Source: Verrucomicrobiaceae bacterium (GTDB taxonomy: Bacteria; Verrucomicrobiota; Verrucomicrobiia; Verrucomicrobiales; Verrucomicrobiaceae). From it: DNA of 64,000 nucleotides. The DNA lies in assembly GCA_016795465.1 (NCBI GenBank), contig JAEUHK010000085.1, forward strand, positions 1 through 64,000, read 5' to 3'. Positions 56,601 to 64,000 of the stretch are shown here, one piece after another. Within the stretch, counting starts at the first letter, position 1. Every line of letters begins with the position of its first letter. Below the pieces are notes generated by a model that saw only the letters and a list, made by a program, of their open reading frames with translations, did no database searches and was not told where the DNA came from. The position numbers and the translations under genes were made by a program.

Positions 56601-59600
56601 GACTTTGGGTGCGGACATCGTCAACAACGGTGTGAACGCCACCTCGTTCACGAAATGGGGAGCGGCGAATTTGATCCTCTCCGGTGCCAACAGCTTCAGC
56701 GGCAGCCTGAACGTCACGCAAGGCACCGTGGAGGCAGATGGCGTCGCAAGGCTGGGAACCGGTGCGGGCCGCATGCTGCGCCTCGCCAGCACCACGACGC
56801 TCGATTTGAGCAGCTCGTCCGCCAGCGAATCGCTGCCGTTTGACACGATTTCCGCCACTGGCATCGGCTTGGGCACGATCACCGGCCCGAATGGTCAGAC
56901 GACGAGCTTCAATGGGACGCTGGCCGGCATCGGCGACCTGCGGTTCAACAACAGTTTCGCCATCACGCTGACCGCGGAACTCAGCACGCGTGGTGCGCTG
57001 ACCTTTGGCGGTTCATCGAACACGCCGCTGACGGCAGCGAATCCTGTTTCCACCGTGACGCTGCTTGGCGGTGCCAATGTGATCGGCGGCACGTTGCAGG
57101 TGGGCGTGAACCAGCGTGAGGCGGAACTCACCCAGTCGTCGGGGAGCTTGCGGATCGGTTACAGCCAGTTTCAGCCCGATTTGAACATCGGTTACCGCAC
57201 CACGGACTCGACAACGTCAACGCCGATCACCCGCGGCGTGGTGGATTTGACCGGCACGACGAGTTTTGAGGCTCAAGTCATGAATCTGAGGCTTGGCGTG
57301 ACCACGGGCGGCAACACGGGCGGCGCAGGCACCACCACGGAGGGGGATTTGATCATCGGCCAGGACTCCAACCTGCTGGTGGGAAATGAAATCCTCGTGG
57401 CGGACAGCGCTGGTCTGGGCCAGCAGGGCGTCACTTCCTCGATCACCTTTGGATCGGGGACGAACACGGTGCGTGCGCCCACGTTTGTCGTCGGTGGCAG
57501 GAAGAGCACCGGGCAGGTGACCATCGCCTCGGGTGGCACGCTCACCTTGAACGGCGTCACGGGAGCCACGATGAACCTCCACATCGGTGACCAGCGGAAC
57601 ACGGACACCGGCACCGTGGCCACGGGTTTCTTTGACATGACGGGAGGCACGCTCGTGGCACGTCTCGAGAATCTCGAAATCGGGGACAAGGAGCGAAGCA
57701 CGGGCAATGGAAGCGCTGGTGGGGCCTTCGGCACCTTCACCACCGGCACCTCGGCGGGCAATGACATCAGCGCCATCAACGTGGTGATCGGCCGCATGCA
57801 GCGTGGCACGGGCACGTCTGTGGCTGCCTCCATGGGTCAAGGCATCCTGAACATGGGTGGCGGTGTGTTTGATGTGTTTGGTGATGTCGTCATGGGTGAC
57901 TGGAGCGACAACTCCGGCACGAACGGCACGGCACGCGGCGAGCTGAACATCACCGGCGGTGTCTTCACGGTGGCTGGGAACCTTGTGAAGACCGATGACG
58001 ACCGCAGCGCGGCGATGATCCTGGTGGATGGCGGCACACTCGATGGCCAGCACCAGGCCAGCGGTGACTCCACGATGGCCACGATTGGAGCCAGCCAGCT
58101 CATCTGGCGTGCGGGCAGCATCGTGGACATCGCCTCCGCCACGCTCGATGGACGCGGCGTGACGGACGGGATCACGTTTGGTGCTCTGGACACGGCTTTG
58201 ATCCTGCGGGACAACACCGTGGCATTCCCGGTCAGCCTCACCAATGCGGAAGAAGGCAAAGGCGGTCTCCAATACGAGGCCGCAGGCGGCGGTGCGGGCG
58301 CGGTGATCAGCGGTGCGCTCGATCTCGGCGGCCATCTGCGCGGAGTCCTTGTCGAAGACTCCGGCAGCGCGGCGCATGATCTCACCCTCAGCGGTGGCAT
58401 CACCGGTGCGGGCACCTCGGGCATTGATAAATCGGGCGCGGGCACGCTCCTGCTTTCCGGAACCAATACCTACGCCGGAGCCACCATCATCCGCGAGCGC
58501 GTGCTCATCGCCGCAGGCGGTGTCACGGATCGTCTGCCCGCCGGGACACCTGTGACGCTGGGCAACGGGACGGCCTCGGGCCTGTTGCAGCTCGGCAATG
58601 CCTCTGGCGAGCTGGTGCAGACGATTGGTGATCTGGCCACGTCGGGAACCGGAGCATCGAATGCGATTGTCGGTGGTCATGCGAACCTCGGCACGCTCAC
58701 CATCAACCAGACCGGCACCACCGTCTTCAACGGCAACCTCGGCGGCGTCGAGGCGAACCAAAACAACCTTCACTTGATCAAAACGGGCGCTGGTGATCTC
58801 ACGGTGGCCGGCTCCAGCTCCCTCGCCGGCACGGTGGCGGTCAATGCGGGCATCCTTTCGGTGAGCGGCAGCGGCCTTTTGGGTGCCAATGTGCAGAGCC
58901 TGACCGTCGCCGATGGCGCGGCCTTCAATTTACGCCACGGGAGCACGATCCAGCAGTTCGCAGGCGCGGGCAATGTGGTGACCTTGGGAGCCTCGTCAGG
59001 TGCGCTGCTCGGGTTCACCGTCGATGGAGCCGCGAACGACCGCATCAACCTGGCCGCGGGCCAGACGCTCACGCGCAACGGCATCACGACGACGGACATC
59101 TATGTGGGCGCGGCGCCCACGTTGTCGCAGTATGTGCTCATCAACAGCGCCTCGGATGGCGCCTTCCTCGGCACGGGCAGCTTCGTGCTCGGCGCGATCT
59201 TCAACGGTGGCAGCTTTGTGTATGATGTGGTGCGTGAGAGTGTGAGCAGTGATCCGGACCAGCTCCTGCTCACCGTGACCGCGCAGGCAGCACCGCCGGA
59301 TGTGTGGTGGCTGGGAGACCTCGGTGGCACCGGCACCGGTGTGTGGAATGCGTCGGCCATCGGCGGGAACACGAACTGGGCCACGAGCGGCACCGGTGCC
59401 ACCGATGCCGGTGTGCCGCCGGATGCAGGATCGCATGTTCACTTCAGCGCCGCCGGCGCGGCCAATTTTGCCACCACGCTGGGCGCGGACATGGTGGTGA
59501 AGCAGGTCACGTTTGAGCCTGGCAGTGTCACCAATGTGGTGTCGGTGGGAGCTGGCAACACGCTGACGCTGGCGGGAACAGGCGGTGTCGGTTTCACTGT

Positions 59601-62600
59601 CGCCTCAGGCAATGCTGGAACGATCTCGTTTGCACCTGCGGTGGTGCTCGGCGCGGCGCAGACGTGGAATGTGGAGGATGCGGCAGGTGTCTTGCAGCTC
59701 TCCGGAGGCATCAGCGGCACGGGGCCTCTGACGCTGAATGGCAGCGGCACGGCCGCGGGCACCTTTGTGTTCGATGGAGCCAGCAGCACCTATTCGGGTG
59801 CCACCACGGTGCTCGCGGGACGTCTCGTGCTGGAAGGCACGAACCGCCTGCCGGCCTCCACCGCGCTCACTTTGGGCGGTGCGGTCTCTGCGGCGGTTTT
59901 GCAACTGGGCACCGTCACAGCACCTGCGGACACGATGATCGGCGATTTGATCACCGGCGCGGCACCTGGCAGTGCCATCGTCGGTGGAAACGCGGTGCTC
60001 TCCACGCTCTCGATCACGCAAACGGCCTCCGGGACCTATTCTGGGGCTCTCGGTGGTGCTGGAGTGAATGAAAACCAGCTCGCCCTCGTGAAGGCGGGTG
60101 GAGGCACTTTGGTGCTCGATGGAGCCACGCTGACCTATGCTGGCACCACGGAGGTTCGGAATGGCACGCTGCAACTAGGCGCCAACGCCGTTTTTGCCTC
60201 CACGGGCGCGGTTTCAGTGATCGCCGCTGACGGCGTCACGGCGTCATTTGATGTGAATGGGAAAAGCATCTCGCTCACCGGCCTCTTGACGCTGGGTGGA
60301 GCCGGTTCGAACGCCCAGCCGCAGTTCATCGACAGCTCGGGAAGCCCCGGTTTGGTGACTTTGGGAGGCAATGTGACCTTTGATGCCACGAATGATCCTC
60401 TCGGCGGCCTGATCTCCGCCAGCCTCGATGCTGGCGCGGCTGCGCGGACGATCACGGTCGGCGATTCGGTGAACGCGGTGACGGATCTGGTCATCGGCGG
60501 CGCTTTGACTTCGGTGCATGCCACGAACGTCGGCTTTGTGGTCACCGGGGCAGGGGACCTGCTTCTCGCGGGGCCTGTGTCGATCGGCAATGCCACCGCC
60601 GATAACAGCTCCCGCGACTTCAGCATGAACGGCACGGGCGTGCTCACGATCACGAACGCCTTCAACGCGGGCGATGACATCGCGGCGAATGACGGCACGA
60701 TCATCGTGGAGGGCGGCGGTTCGCTGTTCCGGAGCTTTGGTGACGATCTGGTCGTGGGCAATGACGCGGATGCCTTGCTGGCCTTGGTCCGCCTGAATGT
60801 GGCTGCCGCTTTTGGTGGTGACGACATTTTCATCCGGGGCGGCTCCAGTGTGCTGCTGGGTGCCAATGGAGCCCTCGTGGATGCGGCGGGCACCGCGGGC
60901 ATGGATGATCTCCTGATCGAGGATGATGCCACGAAGACCGTGGCGGACGCCATTCTCGATGTGCAGGGTTTTGACGGCAATGGCTTCGACAACCTGACGC
61001 TGGGTGTGGTGAACAACGCGGGCAATCCGATCGGCGGCATGATCCTGAACACCGGCGGCTCGCGCACGAACCTGTTGTCCGGTTCCGCCGATTACACGCT
61101 GCGGCACGGAACCATCGCCGCGAATCTCGGAGGCAGCTCCACCCTCACGAAGACGACGCAGGGCGTGATCACGCTCAGCGGGAACAACAGCTACGCCGGC
61201 ACCACCACCATCAGCGGCGGTGTCATTCTCGACTACACCGCGAACGCGGGCGCTGGCGAGCAGCGCCTTTCCAGCAGCACGCTGAACCTCGGCGGCACGA
61301 CGTCGCGGGATGAAAACCCTCTCATCACGATGAACGGCCATGCCACCAATGATCAGACGGAGACCGTGGGTGACATCTCCGCCCGTCGTGGCGCGGCGAT
61401 GATCGGTTTGAATTCGAACGGCGCGGCCTTGAACCTCGCCGCAGGTGCCATCAGCCGCGTGAACGGCACGCTGAACCTCGACCTGCCTGCCTCCGGCAGC
61501 GTGACGACCACCACCGCGGACACCACCTTTCTCGGCGCATGGGCCACGGTGAACCGAAACCAGTTTGCCGCGATCTCCGGCGGTGTGGTCATGGGCGTTC
61601 CGACGGTGTCGAAGGAGGATGTCACCACCTGGCGGGCCGGCGATGACGTGATCAATCTCTCGGCGTTCATCGGCACCATCACCGATTGCAATGCCATCAA
61701 CAGCCTCACCTTCGACGCCGCGGCGTCGTCCACGGTCCAGGTGTCCAAATCGCTCGTGTTGAGCTCCGGCGGTATCATCGTGACCTCCAACGTCGGCGCG
61801 AACGGATCGTCCATCTCCGGCGGCACGCTGCTGGTGCCGGACAGCGGTGGCCTCGTGGTCCACCAGCACAACGCCGATGCGCTGGGCGTGCTCGAGATCA
61901 GCTCGCGTGTGATGGCGGCGGCCTTGAGCAAGTCCGGCAATGGCGAAATGGTCCTCTCCGGCGCTGGCAACGTCCTTGGAGCGGTGTTCATCAATGAGGG
62001 TGTGCTCCGCCTCAGCGGCGGCAGTGCTCTCACCGACACGGCACCGGTCAACATCATGGCGGATGACACCGCGGCGCTGGAACTCACCGCGGGGCACACG
62101 GAGACCATCGGCAGGCTCGAAGGCGGCCTCGACAGCCGCGGCCGGGTGATCATCGGTGCCGGAGCCACACTCACAATCCTGCAAACGGATGGTGACACGA
62201 CACTGCTGGAGGGCCTCGTCTTCGGCGGCGACATCAGTGGTGCCGGGACACTCATCAAAAGCGGTGATGACGCCCTGATCTTGGAGGGTGACTCCAGCCT
62301 CACGGGCCCTGTGATCGTCAACGGCGGCCGTCTGCAATTGCAAAACCGCTTTGGGAAGCTGGACAATGCCAGCTCCTTCACGCTAATCAGCGCCGAGCTG
62401 AACCTCGACCAGGACACCAACGTGGGAACGATCGACCGCGTGGGCAACACCGCCGGCATCACGCTTCACAGCACCGCCGGCACGCGTGGTCTGTGGTTCA
62501 GCAGCAATCAGGACGCCACGCGCAATGAGAACGTGGGCCTCATCACCCTCGGCTTTGGTGACAATCGCATCCAAGTGGACACCGGCGGCGGAACCAGCAC

Positions 62601-64000
62601 CTCCCGCATCGCCCAATTGCAGGCCGACAACCTCTCCCGCGGCACCAATCACGGCACCGCGCTCATCGTCGGCCAGTTGCTGGGAAACACCTCGAACGGC
62701 CGTGCGCAGTTCCTGCTCGACAGCGATCCCTCCGGCGGCAACGCCGCGGTGGGCGGCGGCGGCGCGGCGGGCAGCACCACCATCTCCATTTATCCCTGGC
62801 TGGTGGGTGAATCGACCGCCAACAACGACACCAACCTCTTCGACAATCACGGCAACTCCTTCGTGATGGATGCCAGCGCCGCGACCAGCACCCCACGGGC
62901 CAATTTGCGCGTGCTCACGACCGCGGAATACGTCACAGATGAGGCAGCGTTCAACGCGTTGGGAGGCGTTTCAACGGACAACGTGCGTTTCGCCACGAAT
63001 CCCGCCGCGCCGCTCACCAGCACCGCGACGGCAATCAATTCCCTCGTGCTCGATTCGACCGCCGGCATCACGCTCACCGGGCCTGCTTCCGCGCTCGAGC
63101 TGACCACTGGTGCTTTGCTGGCCGCCAATACCGGGGCTCATTCGATTGGCGGATTCACCGCGCTCACCTCCGGTGCCTCGCGTGACTTCATCGTGTATGT
63201 CACGAATCCGGCTGGGAGCCTCACGATCGACTCGCCGCTGACTTCCGCGGTGCCGCTGGTCAAATCCGGTGCCGGGACGCTCATCCTGGGTGCCGCCACC
63301 GGCAATGCGTTCAGCGAGGTGTATCTGAATTTCGGCACGCTTCAGTTCGACGATGCCGACAAGCTCGGCGCCACCACGCCGGTGCGTTTCGCCGGCGGCA
63401 CGCTGAAGGTGGCGGCGGGTTTTGTGGATGACCTCGGCAGCCGCACTTTCACTCTCAACACCGGCGGCGGCACCATCGACACCAATGGCGTGAACGTGAC
63501 GGCCACGGACCTGCTGCTGGCGGGTGCGGATACGCTCACGAAGACGGGCAGCGGCACGCTGACGCTCGCGGGAAGCACCGCCACCACGCAGACGGGTGCG
63601 ATCATTTTACGGCAGGGAAGCCTCGTCCTCGGGCAGGACACCGGCGTCAACGCGGTGGGCACAGGCGGCGTCTCCGTGCTGTCCAACGCTACCACCGGTG
63701 CCACGATCCTCAGCAATGCCGCGAACGAGCAAATGGCTGACACAGCCCGTGTGACAATCGTGAACGCGGGCTCGAACGCCACGGCCAACTGGGACCTGGC
63801 TGGATTCACCGAGACGGTGGGCAGCCTCGATCTGACGGTGGTGTCGAACTCCGGCAACGGCAGCAAGATCCTGCTCAATGGCGGCACCTTGATCGTGAAC
63901 GGTGACATCACCTTCAACAACAACCGCGCCGCCACGGGCAACACGCCGAGCTTCCTGGAGATCACCGGCAACAACAGTCCGGGCAGCGCAGGCACGCTGG
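53602..64000 (+). CDS. Giant PATR surface protein 2 (3' end beyond window)
   Basis: From the ATG at 53602 the frame stays open to base 64000, about 3,466 codons. It begins with an export signal (residues ~1-32, ...AAVMIALMVLPQARGA) and the opening module 'TTWTGATDLLWATGTNWS'. Beta-strand repeats follow, e.g. 'LTFTNANTYGGTTTINTGTL', 'LLLSGTNTYAGATIIRERVL' and 'ITLSGNNSYAGTTTISGGVI'. A second opening module (VWWLGDLGGTGTGVWN, then NTNWATSG) lies at ~59305. The segment 61.2-63.6 kb is collinear with 48.3-50.7 kb of protein 1, so about 2.7 kb and a PEP-CTERM tail probably remain beyond the edge. The 149-bp gap before it has only short imperfect GC-rich inverted repeats. Confidence 0.9.
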   Translation, partial: MKPFLSNLEGRACASRAAVMIALMVLPQARGAITTWTGATDLLWATGTNWSLGTEPVDTDDVLFAGAGAGAITLVAGDLANSLQFSANGYSLTGTSATLALTSGNITVDSGVTATIGVALAGTGAVNKLGDGTLVINTTATNTGGWNIQAGEVQIGNVNIGSATASTITIGSGATLRTTTGTNAISDTSTLQIDAGGLFLFNQNNTETVRSLEGAGLFDRTDGGTTSRNFTINNSVADATWAGVIAGSSLATGANVINVVKSGTNTLTFTNANTYGGTTTINTGTLRLTGGGALVNSNTVVVGSSDSRLELGSLADVLFAMDRIGDANQIELQDAGEVVFFGANDTVNITTETFGSLETNSGHNVVTLNPVAGGQMEVSTGSLVRSNKGTLLFRAAGLGQAAGADTARFLLTTVPTGTSFIGGGGLPGSTKISIIPWAIGNGTSVTGSGESFVTYDAVTGIRPLASGEYATSITEGVISNENVLLSGATSIAYRAGVNALRMDTGSTLTLQNGRLFEITSGAFLDNSAAGVTIDGGTLEFGTSEAIFNLAGASPATPITTTITSGMRNTGANAGLTLTASNNDSELVLAGASAITGEISINRGILRLDSDQALNSFSRNNLRFAAQGNTATARLRLNETDVFMGTILAQNFGFVSNGGTANATFGVTQTSDVDSNIVLQDTITASTGKLNLVKSGASRLGFVQDSTFTGTATVQAGLLRISGGADWDSTGGVIIEGGTFAILNTSGGSTNTNRLPDAMDVTFRGGEFLFDDNNSAGVNYSERVGAMVLESGVNLVSNDYQTSGSNTSVLFFNEGNNFANSLVRTPGAVVRFRAIDGTLGINTKGRIQIGPSNTTNPAAQLLKNGILAEGGVGGFGVVGDDWATISADLVAGGNFDTSITALTTYQTSAVPGDWSATDNVKLSTPGTVALSSVATVNSLILGDQVDLNLGGSQLIVDAGGILAISTTTAKTIGNGSITGGAFTGSEIVLRTASDAGTGQAVTLGADIVNNGVNATSFTKWGAANLILSGANSFSGSLNVTQGTVEADGVARLGTGAGRMLRLASTTTLDLSSSSASESLPFDTISATGIGLGTITGPNGQTTSFNGTLAGIGDLRFNNSFAITLTAELSTRGALTFGGSSNTPLTAANPVSTVTLLGGANVIGGTLQVGVNQREAELTQSSGSLRIGYSQFQPDLNIGYRTTDSTTSTPITRGVVDLTGTTSFEAQVMNLRLGVTTGGNTGGAGTTTEGDLIIGQDSNLLVGNEILVADSAGLGQQGVTSSITFGSGTNTVRAPTFVVGGRKSTGQVTIASGGTLTLNGVTGATMNLHIGDQRNTDTGTVATGFFDMTGGTLVARLENLEIGDKERSTGNGSAGGAFGTFTTGTSAGNDISAINVVIGRMQRGTGTSVAASMGQGILNMGGGVFDVFGDVVMGDWSDNSGTNGTARGELNITGGVFTVAGNLVKTDDDRSAAMILVDGGTLDGQHQASGDSTMATIGASQLIWRAGSIVDIASATLDGRGVTDGITFGALDTALILRDNTVAFPVSLTNAEEGKGGLQYEAAGGGAGAVISGALDLGGHLRGVLVEDSGSAAHDLTLSGGITGAGTSGIDKSGAGTLLLSGTNTYAGATIIRERVLIAAGGVTDRLPAGTPVTLGNGTASGLLQLGNASGELVQTIGDLATSGTGASNAIVGGHANLGTLTINQTGTTVFNGNLGGVEANQNNLHLIKTGAGDLTVAGSSSLAGTVAVNAGILSVSGSGLLGANVQSLTVADGAAFNLRHGSTIQQFAGAGNVVTLGASSGALLGFTVDGAANDRINLAAGQTLTRNGITTTDIYVGAAPTLSQYVLINSASDGAFLGTGSFVLGAIFNGGSFVYDVVRESVSSDPDQLLLTVTAQAAPPDVWWLGDLGGTGTGVWNASAIGGNTNWATSGTGATDAGVPPDAGSHVHFSAAGAANFATTLGADMVVKQVTFEPGSVTNVVSVGAGNTLTLAGTGGVGFTVASGNAGTISFAPAVVLGAAQTWNVEDAAGVLQLSGGISGTGPLTLNGSGTAAGTFVFDGASSTYSGATTVLAGRLVLEGTNRLPASTALTLGGAVSAAVLQLGTVTAPADTMIGDLITGAAPGSAIVGGNAVLSTLSITQTASGTYSGALGGAGVNENQLALVKAGGGTLVLDGATLTYAGTTEVRNGTLQLGANAVFASTGAVSVIAADGVTASFDVNGKSISLTGLLTLGGAGSNAQPQFIDSSGSPGLVTLGGNVTFDATNDPLGGLISASLDAGAAARTITVGDSVNAVTDLVIGGALTSVHATNVGFVVTGAGDLLLAGPVSIGNATADNSSRDFSMNGTGVLTITNAFNAGDDIAANDGTIIVEGGGSLFRSFGDDLVVGNDADALLALVRLNVAAAFGGDDIFIRGGSSVLLGANGALVDAAGTAGMDDLLIEDDATKTVADAILDVQGFDGNGFDNLTLGVVNNAGNPIGGMILNTGGSRTNLLSGSADYTLRHGTIAANLGGSSTLTKTTQGVITLSGNNSYAGTTTISGGVILDYTANAGAGEQRLSSSTLNLGGTTSRDENPLITMNGHATNDQTETVGDISARRGAAMIGLNSNGAALNLAAGAISRVNGTLNLDLPASGSVTTTTADTTFLGAWATVNRNQFAAISGGVVMGVPTVSKEDVTTWRAGDDVINLSAFIGTITDCNAINSLTFDAAASSTVQVSKSLVLSSGGIIVTSNVGANGSSISGGTLLVPDSGGLVVHQHNADALGVLEISSRVMAAALSKSGNGEMVLSGAGNVLGAVFINEGVLRLSGGSALTDTAPVNIMADDTAALELTAGHTETIGRLEGGLDSRGRVIIGAGATLTILQTDGDTTLLEGLVFGGDISGAGTLIKSGDDALILEGDSSLTGPVIVNGGRLQLQNRFGKLDNASSFTLISAELNLDQDTNVGTIDRVGNTAGITLHSTAGTRGLWFSSNQDATRNENVGLITLGFGDNRIQVDTGGGTSTSRIAQLQADNLSRGTNHGTALIVGQLLGNTSNGRAQFLLDSDPSGGNAAVGGGGAAGSTTISIYPWLVGESTANNDTNLFDNHGNSFVMDASAATSTPRANLRVLTTAEYVTDEAAFNALGGVSTDNVRFATNPAAPLTSTATAINSLVLDSTAGITLTGPASALELTTGALLAANTGAHSIGGFTALTSGASRDFIVYVTNPAGSLTIDSPLTSAVPLVKSGAGTLILGAATGNAFSEVYLNFGTLQFDDADKLGATTPVRFAGGTLKVAAGFVDDLGSRTFTLNTGGGTIDTNGVNVTATDLLLAGADTLTKTGSGTLTLAGSTATTQTGAIILRQGSLVLGQDTGVNAVGTGGVSVLSNATTGATILSNAANEQMADTARVTIVNAGSNATANWDLAGFTETVGSLDLTVVSNSGNGSKILLNGGTLIVNGDITFNNNRAATGNTPSFLEITGNNSPGSAGTL

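Noticed and set aside
60244..62343. 699-codon open frame on the minus strand
   Set aside because: It is a shadow of the giant PATR gene 2, whose plus-strand frame is open for more than 10 kb and shows repeat motifs.

Overview
The window looks like a chromosomal segment of a Verrucomicrobiota bacterium of the Prosthecobacter/Verrucomicrobium type. This is an inference from content: a high-GC sequence, PEP-CTERM anchored proteins, giant autotransporter-associated beta-strand-repeat (PATR) proteins, DUF1501 and DUF1587/1592/1588/1585 secreted proteins, FG-GAP propellers, and many palindromic REP-like repeat pairs. I saw no rRNA, tRNA, CRISPR array, phage gene or transposase gene.

Layout. 1-6.7 kb is a leftward run of secreted proteins: a di-heme cytochrome c peroxidase cut by the left edge, an FG-GAP propeller protein, an unknown 621-aa exported protein and an HtrA-like protease. 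6.8-14.6 kb is housekeeping: secG with a long Ala/Pro tail and a clear terminator, an OsmC-family protein, sbcC and sbcD (leftward, with a small unknown gene between them), a UbiA-like membrane protein and bioA. 14.7-23.6 kb is the rearranged part. It holds a PelA-like protein whose two active sites look lost and a membrane-anchored helical-repeat (PelB-like) protein. The 3' end of the latter is duplicated on the far side of a UPF0175/DUF3368 toxin-antitoxin pair. Two tandem copies of [DUF1501 3' fragment + PEP-CTERM gene] follow.

23.7-27.6 kb returns to ordinary genes: DedA, a DUF6263-like exported protein, an M23 peptidase, a zinc-ribbon protein and bioB. 27.7-34.1 kb holds two consecutive ECF sigma cassettes, each with stop/start overlaps: sigma factor, small one-helix membrane protein, and one or two ~490-500-aa membrane-anchored proteins of one unknown family. 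34-39.7 kb carries a second M23 peptidase, a large cytochrome/DUF1592-type protein, glycerol kinase and a small membrane protein ending in a strong terminator. 39.8-64 kb is almost entirely two giant secreted PATR genes in tandem. The first (about 4,540 aa, ending in a PEP-CTERM signal) carries a one-base frameshift near 41165. The second runs off the right edge.

How things fit together. The cell-surface theme is strong: three visible PEP-CTERM tails (exosortase not in the window), two giant beta-helix surface proteins, Pel-like genes, and two sigma cassettes that probably sense or build something at the envelope. A second theme is genome plasticity. REP-like inverted pairs sit between genes and inside sbcC and a sigma-cassette gene without breaking the reading frame, and one pair spans the start of another sigma-cassette gene. 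Family assignments are from recognition of motifs, not database searches.
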